Origin: Tiliqua scincoides
Taxonomy: Eukaryota; Chordata; Lepidosauria; Squamata; Scincidae
Direction: 5' to 3'
DNA: 64,000 nt
Assembly (NCBI RefSeq): GCF_035046505.1
Contig: NC_089825.1
Span: 5,157,063 to 5,221,062 of the forward strand
Under the pieces are notes generated by a model. That model ran no database searches. It saw nothing but the letters and a program-made list of their open reading frames with translations, and was not told where the DNA came from. Shown here piece by piece: positions 1 to 35,889 of the stretch. Every line of letters begins with the position of its first letter. The first letter of the stretch is position 1. A program made the position numbers and the translations under genes.

Positions 1-1848
1 CCTCCTGCTTCAGCGGCTTTTCAATCTCCCTGCCATGCTGTTCCAGCTTCTCTTTCAGCAGGCTTGGTATGGCAAAGTACTCCTTTCAACTCTGCATTCT
101 CTGGGCTTTGGCGCCCACTGTTGCCAATGGCCCTGTGGCCATATTTTTCCCTCTCTTCCCTCCATTCTGTGTAAGGTATTTGCACTAGGTAATTCAGATG
201 ATTCTGGAGGGTGCTTGCCAGGTGCCTTGAAGGGATGCAGGTACCAAACTGGATCTGTAGGAGTAACCTCCCCACTGGTTGGTGGATGGGAGTCCTCTCC
301 CTAGCATTTGAATTAGTCAGGCAGGGAAAGGCTTTGGGGACTGGCTGTTGCCTTTCCTAGAGAGGAGAAGCAACCATTTGCCGGCTCTACTACAGACGAT
401 TTGTTACTACAGGCATTTGAAACAGAACTTGGAAGAGTTTTTCAGCCATTTTCACTGTGCTCCAAATTCCCGTGACTCATCTGCAGACCTTTCACGGCAC
501 ACCGTTTGAAAATGGTCTACTGGAAGTGAGAGTGAGGGTTCTGTTTTCAAAATAGCAACATGTCTGTGACAGAGGGCAGGCTGGAGTGGGGCAAGCATCA
601 CCGTTGCTTCACTTTTCCCCTCATTGAGGGCAGTGTACAAATAGAGGAGGAAGGAGGTGTAGCCTGTGCCCCCATGAAATTGTTCCCAAAGTGTCTTGCA
701 CTCACTGAGACCCTCAGTGCTGGAGGATTGGAGTCCCCTCCCTTCTTCAGAATGCCAGCAGGCAGAAGATTCCTGTCCAGTTGCTTGAGGGCATGTATGA
801 ACCAGGCCATTGTGCTGTATCTCCTTAATGCTCAGGCTCTGGGCATTCCATAATTCATGGGTACTTTGTGTGCTTTATCTGCAGAGGTTGATCAGTTCAC
901 ACTCTCTCAGTGGGCAATGGCTGCAGTACAAATTAAGATTCCTTGCCGTGTGTTTTATCCTCTTCCAGAACCACTTAGCTGTGTGAGATCATCTAAATAT
1001 CAAATGGTTGCAAAGGCATCTAGACTTGCTTTCTGAGCAAGCCCCTGAATCCTTAATGATGCTCTGACTGGAAATCTATTGTCCGTGTGCCTTAGGAGGG
1101 CCTTTGTGTTCACTGCTAATGATTCTTCCTACTCATGTGCTTTATCTTATCGAAAATAGTCATGTGCCGCCTCTCTGTTGTACTAGAGAAAGCGAGAACC
1201 ACTGAAGGTCTATATTTTGCACTCAACCAGGACTCATTATTCCCCAACTCTGTGCACCTTCTGAAGAGTCGCAGAATTTGATATGGGGCAGAGGTTTCAA
1301 CTCCTTCATGGTCTTGTTTTTCAGTTAGGACATGAGGGAGTTTCTGGCTTTAAGGTGTATTGGCCATGCCTAGTGAAGCTGTGGTCATGATGGTACCGTG
1401 GCACATCCAGTGCCCAGAAGATGTGGCTTCAGTGACCTGCATAACTCATTGCCCCTTGTGGCAGAGGCAGAATACAGGACATTGTGCAGAACTGTGGCAA
1501 AAATGCACACTTGTTGACTCAGCATAATTTGTGCAGGTTTGCAGAATTTAGTTTTTCTTGGTGCAGAATCTTGGCTGTTGGGCTTACTGCTGATTATAGG
1601 TAGGCCCAGCTCCAGGTTTAAAGGGAGGGAGGGAGGGGCTGCTTATACAGCATGTTGCGCACCTGCAATACTTGCCCTTCCCAGTAGCTATACCACTAAG
1701 ACAAGCACTTTGATCTGAGCTCTGAAATTCACTTTCAATGATCTCAGTTAATCTTGGTGCCGTATTTTAAATGGTAGCTTCTGAACAATCTTCCAGGATA
1801 GTCCCGCATACAACACATTGCCATAATACATACTGTTTGAATGACTGC
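1..1848. other. OXSR1 intron, left part, no feature recognised
   Basis: Intronic by position, since upstream OXSR1 exons must lie to the left. I found no exon resembling the HRD catalytic loop. The segment at about 1530-1625 is similar to 4245-4343, an unclassified repeat pair; otherwise nothing recognisable. Confidence 0.6.
1530..1625 (+). repeat. Unclassified dispersed repeat, copy 1
   Basis: Runs from tttgcagaattt through cagaatcttggct to ggcccagctccaggttta; the same order of words recurs at 4245-4343 with scattered substitutions. No family recognised. Confidence 0.45.
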
Positions 1849-3690
1849 AAGAACATAAGAACAGCCCTGCTGGATCAGGCCCTAGGCCCATCTAGTCCAG
1901 CTTCCTGTATCTCACAGTGCCCACCAAATGCCCCAGGGAGCACAAAAGACAGCAAGAGACTTGCATCCTGGTGCCCTCCCTTGCATCTGGCATTCTGACG
2001 TAGCCCATTTCTAAAATCAGGAGGTTGCATATGCACATCATGGCTTGTAACTTGTAATGGATTTTTCCTGCAGAAAGTTGTCCAATCCCCTTTTAAAGGC
2101 ATCTAGGCAAGATGCAATCACCACATCCTGTGGCAAGGAGTTCCACAGACCAACCACATGCTGAGTAAGGAAATATTTTCTTTTGTCTGTCCTAACTCTT
2201 CCAACACTCAATTTCAGTGGATGTCCCCTGGTTCTGGTATTATGTGAGAGTGTAAAGAGCATCTCTCTATCCACTTTATCCTTCCTGTGCATAATTTTGT
2301 ATGTCTCAATCATGTCCCCCCTGAGGTGCCTCTTTTCTGGACTGAAGAGGCCCAAACGCCATAGCCTTTCCTTATAAGGAAGGTGCCCCAGCCCCGTAAT
2401 CATCTTAGTCGCTCTCTTTTGCACCTTTTCCATTTCCACTATGTCCTTTTTGAGATGTGGTGACCAGAACTGGACACAATACTCCAGGTGTATCCTTACC
2501 ATTGATTTGTACAACGGCATTATAATATTAGCTGTTTTGTTCTCAATACCTTTTCTAATGATCCCAAGCATAGAATTGGCCTTCTTCACTGCTGCTGCAC
2601 ATTGGGTTGACACTTTCATTGAGTTGTCCACCACCACCCCAAGATCTCTCTCCTGATCTGTCACAGACAGCTCAGAACCCATTAGCCTATATGTGAAGTT
2701 TTGATTTCTTGCCCCAATGTGCATGACTTTACACTTACTTACATTGAAACGCATCTGCCATTTTGCTGCCCATTCTGCCAGTTTGGAGAGAACCTTCTGG
2801 AGCTCCTCACAATCACTTCTGGTCTTCACCACTCGGAAAAGTTTGGTGTCATCTGCAAACTTAGCCACCTCACTGCTCAACCCTGTCTCCAGATCATTTA
2901 TGAAGAGGTTGAAAAGCACTGGTCCCATGTCAGATCCTTGGGGCACACCGCTTTTCACCTCTCTCCATTGTGAAAATTGCCTGTTGACACCCACTCTGTT
3001 TCCTGGTCTTCAACCAGTTCTCAATCCAGGAGACAACCTGCCCTCTAATTCCCTGACTATGGTGTTTTTTCAGTAGCCTTTGGTGAGGGACCGTGTCGAA
3101 TGCCTTCCGAAAGTCCCCCCTCAGACATTATATATCCATGGGTTCTCCTGCATCCACATGCCTGTTGACCTTTTCAAAGAATTCTAAAATGTTTGTGAGG
3201 CAAGTCTTACCCTTACAGAAGCCAGGCTGATTCTCCCTCAGCAAGGCCTGTTCGTCTATGTGTTTTGAGATTCTATCTTTGATGAGGCATTCCACCATCT
3301 TACCTGGTATAGATGTTAGGCTGACCGGCCTATAGTTTCCTGGGTCCCCCCTTTTCCCTTTTTAAAAATCGGTGTGGCATTTGCTATCCTCCAATCCTCT
3401 GGCACTGTGGCCGTTTTGAGGGACAAGTTGCATATTTTAGTCAAGAGATCAGCAGCTTCATTCTTCAATTTCTTAATAACTTTTGGGTGGATGCCATCAG
3501 GGCCCGGTGACTTACTGTTCTTTAATTTATCAATTAGGCCTGAAATTAGGTCTGAAACTGTTGCTGAGTTCCTCTGCAGGGAAAGCTGTAGCTGGTGGAA
3601 ATGTGCTATTGAGGTTACTTGTTTCTCCAAAGGTGGAGTGAGATCTGATGGCATCTCGGACTACAAACCTGGTAATTACAGTTGCTTCGT
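1849..3690 (-). mobile_element. CR1-type LINE, 5'-truncated, minus strand
   Basis: Read on the minus strand, the 3' end is the aagaacataagaac tail at 1849. An open frame at 2038-2994 encodes the C-terminal part of a CR1 reverse transcriptase, with the SGVPQGS motif, the catalytic F-A-D-D box (FADDTKLF) and the family-typical [16 protein letters not shown] and TRTRGHPLKLSVGRVRTDKR segments. A second frame at 3316-3654 gives the upstream fingers domain (SPGPDGIHPKVIKKLK, VPEDWRIANATPIFKKG). The two parts are in different frames, so at least one disruption lies between 2994 and 3316. The endonuclease domain and ORF1 are missing, as in most 5'-truncated copies. This is the most complete CR1 in the window. 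Confidence 0.9.
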
Positions 3691-4244
3691 GTCTTCCTGA
3701 TAATGAGGATGAAGTATAAGAAGATCAATCTTAATACAGCCCTTTCAGGACTGTACCACTTCAGATGGGGACTCGCATGTTTGAGTGTGCCCCCTTGTGG
3801 ACAAAAAAATCCCTGAGCATAGAAAAGTAGCACATCTGGGAAAGGGCTAGGCTAGAACATCTTTCCAGGACCTGATTGCTTTCTACAGTTGGGCATGCTT
3901 TTCTCATGAATGTTTGATTTCTACAGAAATGTGGTTGTCGCTTGGAGTGATCTTGCTCTCTGAATCATTTCTGGGCTTCTGTAACAAACCGTATTTAAAC
4001 TGTGTGTGTTTCCACCTTGAAAAACGAAGCTGTCAAAATGATCTTATATTTTGACAGTTTTCATTTGTACATATTCGGAAGCTTCTTCATTGAAGATATT
4101 TCAGTAAGCGCAAGCCCACGCTTCATCAGAGTTAAGTAACTTACTTAATGTCCCTGAAAAAATGTGCCTTTTTATAATACTACCTGTTGAATAGAATGTA
4201 TTGGAAAATTGTACATTTTACCTTGCTTTATAGCAGATATAATC

Positions 4245-4343
4245 CTCACAGATTTTGCAGAATCAGTTTTTCCTGTTGTGGAATCTTGGCTCTTGTGCTT
4301 AGTGCTGAATATCTACAACTAGGCCCAGTTCCAGGTTTGAAGG
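4245..4343 (+). repeat. Unclassified dispersed repeat, copy 2
   Basis: Sister of 1530-1625: ttttgcagaatcag, ggaatcttggct and aggcccagttccaggttt occur in the same order and spacing. Confidence 0.45.
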
Positions 4344-4504
4344 GGTCCTTGGCAAGGTGCCAGCTGGTGCCTCCCAACATGGGTATGCCCTTTATTTTCT
4401 TGTTCTTCTGGATGGTTTCCATCCTGTCTTTTGGCCTGTGAAGAGGCCTCCAAAGTGACTTGCATTGATCAAGGTAAACAAATGCCATGATAAAAACATG
4501 AAAT

Positions 4505-4555
4505 GGTGTTGGGGCTTTTTGAACCACCGGTGGTGACATTATCCAAAATAAAGTG
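4505..4555 (+). pseudogene. Decayed partial copy of the OXSR1 activation-loop exon
   Basis: Fifty-one bases align without gaps to OXSR1 exon positions 6733-6783, with 41 of 51 identical by hand count. In the matching frame the copy keeps G-V-x-A-F, then T-G-G-D-I and N-K-V of the host exon, but has TGA at the Leu codon of AFLAT. Similarity fades on both sides: there is no acceptor in front and no TFVGTPC after it. It is best read as an old intragenic partial exon duplication. Confidence 0.6.
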
Positions 4556-4717
4556 GTCAGTCTTTCTTCTTCTCTTTCCTGCTCAGCGAGGCAGTTGGTG
4601 TTTTTTGTGGCTGCTGTGAGGGGATAGGACACAGTCCACATTTAAAGAGGCACCAGCAGGTTGAGGAAAAGTCTCGCAGGTTAAAAGCCCTGATGGGTAT
4701 ATTTGCAGGCTCCTGGT

Positions 4718-4842
4718 TCTAGAAGTAGGCTATCTTGTCTTGTGTGCTCCCTGAGGCATCTGGTAGGCCACTGGGAGATGCAGGAAGCTGAACTAGATGG
4801 ACTCTGAGCCTGATCCAGCAAGGCTCTTCTTATGTTCTTATG
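4718..4842 (+). mobile_element. CR1 3' tail fragment
   Basis: Starts near agaagtaggct, passes through gtgtgctccctgaggcat and ends ttcttatgttcttatg, the standard CR1 3' terminus in this genome. Confidence 0.75.
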
Positions 4843-5999
4843 GAGGTTATGGTGCTGGTTCTTTACCTTGTTGTTGCCTTTTTGGTCCTCCCTCTATCTC
4901 AGTGTGATGTTTCTGGCCCTGTAGTTTTTTACCTCATGGGGAAAAACAAATTATCACATTATCTCCCAGCCTCTACAGTACCACAGTCCCAATTGGATTT
5001 GCTGGGAGGGGCTAGTGCCTGTATCTTTCCTTTCTTATAGCCACCACCAACTCTGAGAGGACCAGTTGTGGGTTACCCACCATTATATCTGGTTGTACCC
5101 AGAGTGTGTGCTATTGGATGTCCCAGAATCCTCTGTAGCACCGAAGGTTTCCTTGGCAGATGTGCAGGAATTCTTCACCAGATTGCTGTGGACAAGAATC
5201 CTTGAAGGTACAAAATTAACAAGGCATTTGCAATAATTGTGTTGACAGCCCTGAACTTTCCCCATATTGCAGATTAGGTTGTAGAGGCCTAAGGCTGGGA
5301 AAAAGTAGCTGTCATGTATATTTTATGTTCTGTGAGGGAGGGGGAATGTTTTGCTGAAGCCTGCCTCTCCCCCCCCCCCCAGTGAAAATATATTGACTGG
5401 CATGTTCATTTATCCATAAGGAAGAATGAGAGGATAATTAGTATTCTGCTATTGTGATATGTGGCTGTTTAAAATGCATGCCTCTTGTGTGAGACGGATT
5501 TGTGCAGAACAAGATCTACTGCTGTAGCCCCCCCCCCCACACACACACACACCGGTTGTGTTCCTAGAAACAATGAAGACTTCATAAATCTATGCATAAT
5601 CTGAGGAGAAGCAACAAAGCAGAAGTCGCATGACTGGATGATGTTGGGTTGTAGGATGTTTCCAGCTCAAATGGAGATGTTTGGGGCAGAAAGTGAAGTT
5701 TGGAGAGTTCCTGGGCTTATTGTTTGAGCACAGGGGACAACACAGCCCCATCACCATTTTCTAACTTCTGCACCAAGAGAAGCCCAGTTCTTCCCACCTG
5801 TACATCTATGGAAGCTTTCAAAATTTCTCTGCATTTTAAAATTCATATTTTATATACAGTTCATGTTTTGTATGAATTGTATACATTCTGCAATTCGTAT
5901 TTTGTATACTTGCTTTCCATCTGTTCATGGGGAGAGGTAAAAAGCTTTGCTGGGCACTGAAACCCCACCTGTGTCTACTGGAAATCTTAATGGGGTTAG
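4843..5999. other. OXSR1 intron, nothing recognised
   Basis: Contains only simple sequence, such as a C-run near 5370 and a C/CA tract at 5528-5553. No gene or clear transposon was seen. Confidence 0.5.
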
Positions 6000-6140
6000 A
6001 CCACCTGTGTTGCATGCAAAAGGCCCCAGGTTCAAATCTCTGGCAGTTCTTCCAGGCAGGATTCTTTAAGAAGACAGCTGCCTGAAACCCTGGAGAGCTT
6101 CTTCTAGGCAGAGGAGACTGTTAAGTGAGATGGATGAAGG
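6000..6140 (+). mobile_element. tRNA-derived SINE-like fragment
   Basis: Contains a B-box-like ggttcaaatctctggcag and the downstream cctgaaaccctggagagc block that recurs in diverged form at 62350-62545. Family name uncertain. Confidence 0.45.
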
Positions 6141-6624
6141 CTCAGGATGAGGCATGCTTATGATGCTTGTAATGGGTTGAGTATTTCATTTCCTTGGCTT
6201 CTCTTACAAATGGATTGTAAGTTCATCAGGGCAGGGTACTTACTGCCTGCCATTTTAGGTAACAATGCATTCACGGCTCTATACACGTTACAAGAACAGG
6301 TTATTATCCAGTTGTCTCTTCTATGTTTTGTTTCCCCTTTCTTGTTTGTTCCAGTGTTTGGTTCCTTATTTTCTCATTATCATACCAGTGTAAGAACCAA
6401 CCACATGACTTGCTTTTAGTCTATGTATTTGAAATCAAACTCAAAATAGGCTTCAGCTCAGAGTGTGGCCAGAGGGTATGCAGTACATTAGGTACTGCAT
6501 TGTTAGAGCTTTGATGCTCCCCTACTCATTAGGCTTAGCTTGAAAATGTAACAGTTCTGTATCAGTCAATTGTCCACACTTCGTGATTTCTTTCTCGCAT
6601 TTCCCAGATTAAGTAACAGGGTGA

Positions 6625-30034
<23,410 letters not shown>

Positions 30035-32082
30035 AATGACACTCCTGGATGCAGGTCCCCTGTGGGCACAGCTTCTGAACGCTTCTGTCGGCCTAAAAGC
30101 AAAACCACTACTGCCAAAGAACCAAACTACAGGCCCTTTTTCTTAGAAGCTTTAACTTTGTTTCTCAAGTAGTATCACAGCATCTCCCAGACCCCCCCAC
30201 TATTAGAGACATTTGGCTTGTCATCACCTGGCACGCAGTTCCTGCATTTCTCTCATCTCAGATGTGTAGCCCTCTTCCTTCATTGCCTGCATGTTTGTAG
30301 TTTATTATTGCCTTAACTATTTAAAACAGAAATACTACTGAGAGTACGAAACAGGGGTTCCACTACTCTTAACTATCCTGCTGCGTGTGCTTGCTTTATA
30401 TTGAATGTTTTTTTTGACCACATAGTTTTGCCCAACTGCAAAGGATTTGGTTTCGCTTTAGCATTTTGGGTTCACCAAGACGAAAAATAATAGCAATACT
30501 GTCGTAAGCTGTTGGCATGTCAGAAGTTGAGCTGTGTTGCTCCACTAGCCACGTAAAGTCTTAAATAGGAAGAAGGTGAAAGCTTTTATTTCAGTGATAT
30601 TTAAAGTATTAAGCAGATAAAGGGCAAAAGGAAAACAGCTTTGCCTGCCCTGATTTTACTGCCTTTTTCCTATTTTCCAGTACTGGAAAACAGAACACTT
30701 TGAATAACATTGGGTTTTGTTTTGTGTTTGCAAGCCCTGGGCAGCTTGCTTAGACCATTTTCTCCCATGGTTCTAGAGTGATATGCGCAACATGTGCTTT
30801 ATTGAAACTCCCCCTGCTTGCGGTAGCCACATCTCTTTCATATGTTGCTAGAATCTATGGAGTGCAGACTGCTGAAAATTGGGTTGAACTGCAGCTGAGG
30901 TGTAAGGTGGGTGCCGTATTCAGTGCAGTTAAGAGATTCCTACTGGCTGGAGGTGAAGGTACCAATTGGAATGGCGGACTGCAAGTGGCATGCAGACTTT
31001 CTTCCTGAATGGCTTTTTTGTTGACACTTTATAGCTCATTCACACAACCTGTTTTTCCACTTCGGGTTGGTTCTGAGTAGCCCTTCTGGCAGGAGGAGAT
31101 GTTTTTAGGCACAAATTCCCTTCAAAATGGAAGTGTCCTCTGAAACCAACATTTCTGTCCCAGACATTTTGACCTACCATTATTGCACTTCTCTTTCCCG
31201 CAGAACTACCTTACTAGAATGATCCTAAATGGAAAACCATGTGTGTGAATGAGTCCTTAAGGTGAACTCATTTCAGATCTCCTTAAACTGCCATGCGTCC
31301 CAACCTTAGAACCCTGGGAATTGTGGTTCTATGGAGAGGCTAAGGGTATGTAGGTAAAATACCTTGGCAGCTAGCCAGTCTACAACTCCCAAAATTCTTC
31401 ACATTGGATTGCTTATTAAGGCCTCTTCACAACATGTTTTTTCCATGGTAGGATTGTGTTTGCAAGAATTTTTTGTGAAGGAAGCCTCTTGAAAGTAGAC
31501 TATGGAAATAGGGATTGTTTTGCAAGATTACTTGACGTGGTTACCTTATAGGGTAGGCGCGTGGTTAGATGTGTAACTGTTCATGAAACCAGGTATTCAT
31601 ATGTGGTATTATGAACAAAAGTTAATCATGTGGTCTGGCTGTGTGTGCATGTGTTTCTGCTGAAGCAAACCTTTCTGACTGTTTTACCCTCCAAGAAGAT
31701 TTCATTGGTGATTTCACAAGAAATACGCATTTGTTCATGTGTCTTTTTCTCTGCGCAGACTGGTACATATGGAATTACCCCTGTTCTATTTTTACAGCAA
31801 TAAAAAAAATTGCCAGTAGATTCATACTTGGCAAGGTTAAGCTCTGGACAGTTTTGTCCCTCCTGCTGCACTAACTGCTTGGAATTTGCAAAATTGTTTT
31901 TATACTCTCAGCCCAAGCATCAGAGCTCGATCAAGATGATGTAACTGAAACCAATATAATGTGCATTCAATTTTTTTTTTTGGAAAAAAGAATATGTGGT
32001 GGTGTGTTTCTTTTTTTTGCATTTCTACATATAAATTATACTTTTTAGTTTGAGAAAAAAACTTGTAATGCAATATGTGAAT

Positions 32083-32088
32083 AATAAA
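32083..32088 (+). promoter_or_regulatory. Poly(A) signal AATAAA, proximal
   Basis: AATAAA followed within about 20 bases by tggtgttgattttcc, a GT/T-rich downstream element. It is the best candidate for the short OXSR1 mRNA. Confidence 0.6.
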
Positions 32089-32858
32089 ATGGTGTTGATT
32101 TTCCTTTTTCCTCCAGTGTTTTTTTACCCCACAGTGGGCTTTTTGAGTATCTCTGCTTGGTTTTGAAGTATTTTATACCTTGAAATCCGATTTAAACTGT
32201 AATTTACTTATCCAATGAATGGAGTTGGGTTCTCTATTCTTCTTGCAGCCTTATAATGTGCTGGTGAAGACATAGCACTGCCAACCTGAGCTGTGGCTGA
32301 GGTGCATTAAGAGTTGGCTGGCTTTATGTACTCCTTCCCTTTCCCTCTCCAGTGCAAATTCCCTCCTTTGTTCCTTGTCAAGTTTCAAGGCTGAACCAAA
32401 AGTTTTTGCCTGGTAACTTTCAGCTCCACACATGGGGATCTGAAATGGGAAGCAGTTAGACTGGGTTCATGTTTGCAACAGGTCTGGGGGCAGACTTCTT
32501 TTTTTACTGCTGCAAACAATTGTTTTATCATTTTTTGTACTGCTACCTGCAAAAATGCAGTAAAGCTGTTCTAGGTGAGTGCTGTGTCTCTTCCCCCCAT
32601 ATGTGCCCCATTGCTAGGGGCAATGTGCCCCCATTGCTAGGCCACCGATGTCAGGTCCTTCACAAATCTTCCTTAGAATTTTTCTCTCCTTCTGAAAATA
32701 TTAACCAGAATGGTCCACCAAATCTCTCCCATTAGTAGGACAGTGAATGTGGTGACCATTTTGTCTCAGCACTCACCTTAATCATGATTATAGGAGAATA
32801 CCACTGCTAATTGGAGCTTATTTTTAAGCAAGTTCCCAATACTGGTTTACAACTCTCA

Positions 32859-32941
32859 TTAACCCATTTCTACCCAGACCACAGGTGTATACATTTGGTC
32901 TCTGTTGCGTATATGCAACGTTGGGCAGAAATGGCTTTTAA
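32859..32941 (+). mobile_element. piggyBac-like MITE, copy 2 (83 bp)
   Basis: TTAA at 32859-32862 and 32938-32941, inner ends CCCATTTCTACCCA and TGGGCAGAAATGGC. The core (TTGCGTATATGCAACGTTGG) is the reverse complement of copy 1. It lies in the OXSR1 3' UTR if the distal poly(A) site is used. Confidence 0.68.
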
Positions 32942-34525
32942 GAAGGACCTGGTTAATGTTTCTTCAGCTGTTGATCTTTAACCATGGTTTTGCATTACAA
33001 GGGAGGGAGGAGAATTTACACCGGAGAGGGGAAGTGGGAGGGCAGAGTGTCAAATCTGCACACCTCACTATCTGGTTGCCACTATATTTTAAGAGCTGCG
33101 CATCATTATGTCTGCACCAGACCACTGTGGATGTGGGAAAAATTGGGAAACCTGGATTTGTTAGGAATCTTCATTTTCTAAGTCTTTGTAACAAAATATA
33201 TTTATATATTTCTTTATGAGCTGTTAAGGAAGCTTCCTATTTTATTTTTTTTTGCATGGTTTTTATAATTTTTTGTAAGCCTGTAGTTTTTAATATTGGC
33301 AAGATCTCCCAATAGTTCACACACACAAAATTACTATACTATGGAGACAAAATGATGAAAGAACAGGAAAGGGGAAGACCGCAAATATAGTGGTGAATAT
33401 GATAGGGATTGGGGTGGGTGGGCACAGAATGAAATAAGGGTTCTATTTGAATTATGTGCATGTTAGAAGTTTTGGCAGTCCCCACTTTAGCCCTCCTAAA
33501 GCACTAGTAAGCGTTCCTCCTTTATGCTTGTCAGCTTATGAGAGAGCATGTTGCAGTCCACATTCATGGAAGTTGTGGGTGGTTCTAAATTGGGGGAAGC
33601 AACCTTGTGGGAGAAGCAAGAATGAATATCCCTGGACAGCTGTTTTGGTGTGCCTCTGACAGGGGTGAGGGATCCTCACATTGATGGAGTGGCCCTCGGA
33701 GGCTCCATCGCAATCACACTTTCTGAAATTCTTGCCTCCTTATGGCTGGCAAGAAGTCCTTTGGAGCCTGTGATGTCACGTCACTAAAGTTGAACAGAGC
33801 TTGCTTCAAATCCCAGCCCCTAATGTGAAAAGTTGGTGCATGTGGTCTTGTCCTTGAGACCTGGGGTGGTCGCAGCTTGGGGAACATGCAGTTCACCCTT
33901 CCCACCCATGCATTTGCCTTCCCCACCTTCGGCCATGGAGACCAAATTATTCTGGTACAGTATTACTTCACTTTTGCCTGCATGCCACGCATACCTTGTC
34001 CTTCTCACTGGAGTAGGGATTTCAGTGAAATAATCCAGTATCTATTTATTTACTCCCATCTCTGCCTAACCCAGTTCTAGAGGACAAAAGTATCCACACT
34101 GAGGTTTAAGTTTCCTTATATATATTTTTTCTGATCCTCAACTCTTGCTTTTAGATTTCTAGGCACACGTCTCTTGATAGTCATTGTTCTGTGTCTCGCT
34201 TGGGGTACTCAAAGCGCTAGACAACGTTTTTTTGTTCTTGAGGTTCAAAAGTGCCAATCATTTTTTGCCAAGAAATTATTTCTAACCTTTTTTACCCTTA
34301 TAGGTTGGAGGGTTTTTATTTTGAGTAAATTCTGAACTTGAACCTAGAAATCAGTTGGTATTTTTTTTAAAAGAAAATCTTAGTCGATGATGATGATGAT
34401 GTATTACTATAACAGGAACCTCTACACAATTTTGATGTACTGTAGATTTTAATGAGATGTAAAATATTCAGCCTTTTTTCTTTGACTTTGTATCTTTACT
34501 GCATGTACTTCTCTAGTTTTTAATC

Positions 34526-34531
34526 AATAAA
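34526..34531 (+). promoter_or_regulatory. Poly(A) signal AATAAA, distal
   Basis: The hexamer sits in a run taatcaataaaaaac and is followed by ggtgggtttgctgtgtttg, a strong GT-rich element. CR1 debris begins about 450 bases later, so this is probably the distal end of the OXSR1 transcript. Confidence 0.6.
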
Positions 34532-34984
34532 AAACAAATTGTCCATTGCCACAAGGTGGGTTTGCTGTGTTTGTTTCAGGGGGCTAAGTTTTTAGGGCTG
34601 ACTTGTATTTTAAATACTTCTCTCCCTCTTTCACCGTATCCAAAGAAGCTCCCCAGAGTGCAAACTTAAAAAGAGGATCACTGCAGATTTGTTTCTTTCT
34701 TGTCCTTCCTGCCCCGCTGTTCTAAGAAAAGATGGCAAAACTTAAAGTAAAATTCAGTCTGTTCAAAGTACCAGTACAGAGAAGGCTGAATAATGCTGCA
34801 AAACCAGTGATCTTCTAACTGCACTGTGTTCCAGGAATATATGTCTGGCTGCAATGGTGGCACTGCCTCTTGCCCTAGAAGCATATTTCAGGTCATAGAA
34901 ACATCACCCAACCTCTGAATAAAGACCCAGAACACTTCTACTATTAAACATTGAAGTGAATGTGAGCTTTCCGGGCCTGAGCAT

Positions 34985-35643
34985 CGATGGTAAGGCCACA
35001 CCAGGAGTATTGCATCCAGTTCTGGTTGCCACATCTCAAAAAGGATATAGTGGAAATGGAAAAGGTGCAAAAGAGAGTGACTAAGATGATTACTGGGCTG
35101 GAGCACCTTCCTTATGAGGAGAGGCTACAGCATTTGGGCCTCTTTAGCCTAGAAAAGAGACGCTTGAGTGGGGACATGATTGAGACATACAAAATTATGC
35201 AGGGGATGGACAGAGTGGATAGAGAGATGCTCTTTACACTCTCACATAACACCAGAACCAGGGGACATCCACTAAAATTGAGTGTTGGGAGAGTTAGGAC
35301 AGACAAAAGAAAATCTTTCTTTACTTAGCGTGTGATTGGTCTGTGGAACTCTTTGCCACAGGACGTGGTGATAGTATCTGGCCTGGATGCCTTTAAAAGG
35401 GGATTGGACAAGTTTCTGGAGGAAAAATCCATTATGGGGTACAAGCCATGATGTGTATGCGCAACCTCCTGATTTTAGAAATGGGTTATGTCAGAATGTC
35501 AGATGCAAGGGAGTGCACCAGGATGAGGCCTCTTGTTATCTGGTGTGCTCCCTGGGGCATTTGGTGGGTCGCTGTGAGATACAGGAAGCTGGACTAGATG
35601 GGCCTATGGCCTGATCCAGTGGGGCTGTTCTTACGTTCTTATG
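34985..35643 (+). mobile_element. CR1 LINE 3' part, plus strand
   Basis: An open frame at 34987-35328 encodes the reverse transcriptase C-terminus ([40 protein letters not shown]). It is followed by the 3' UTR and the ttcttacgttcttatg tail. 5'-truncated. Confidence 0.9.
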
Positions 35644-35712
35644 AGGAAACCCATGTGGACATGAAGAGAACATGAAAATGCCACCCAAACAGTGGCCCTG
35701 GCCAGGAATTGA
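35644..35712 (+). repeat. 70-bp segment shared with the flank of another CR1
   Basis: gaggaaacccatgtggacat, gaaaatgccaccc and gtggccctggccagga recur in inverted orientation at 58461-58531, again directly beyond a CR1 3' end. This could be a CR1 3' transduction or an older repeat hit twice. Confidence 0.6.
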
Positions 35713-35889
35713 ATTTTTTTTGTCATCAGCTTTATAATGAAACAACTTTAAGAGCAGACATGTTGTAGATCATTTACACTGCATAAAGAGACAGAAGTTC
35801 AGAGTATGCAGTTGTTTATCTGTTGGGAAATCTGACTCCAACTTTGTCTGCATTGATCAGGCTTGCCTCCGAATTAACTCAATGCAAAT

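Larger units (their letters stand above)
30035..34560 (+). other. OXSR1: OXSR1 3' UTR (inferred extent)
   Basis: The stretch after the stop codon has no splice-like coding sequence and is low in recognisable transposons until 34980, which suits a long conserved 3' UTR. Two AATAAA hexamers followed by GT-rich sequence (32083, 34526) imply UTRs of about 2.07 kb or 4.5 kb. It holds one piggyBac-like MITE (32859-32941) and otherwise AT-rich sequence in which I see no gene. Confidence 0.6.

Noticed and set aside
2038-2994. A 318-residue open frame as a host gene
   Set aside because: It is the reverse transcriptase C-terminus of a CR1 LINE, with the FADD motif and a CR1 3' tail.
4510-4560. The activation-loop relic as a usable alternative exon
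   Set aside because: It lacks an acceptor and the TFVGTPC segment, and contains a stop.
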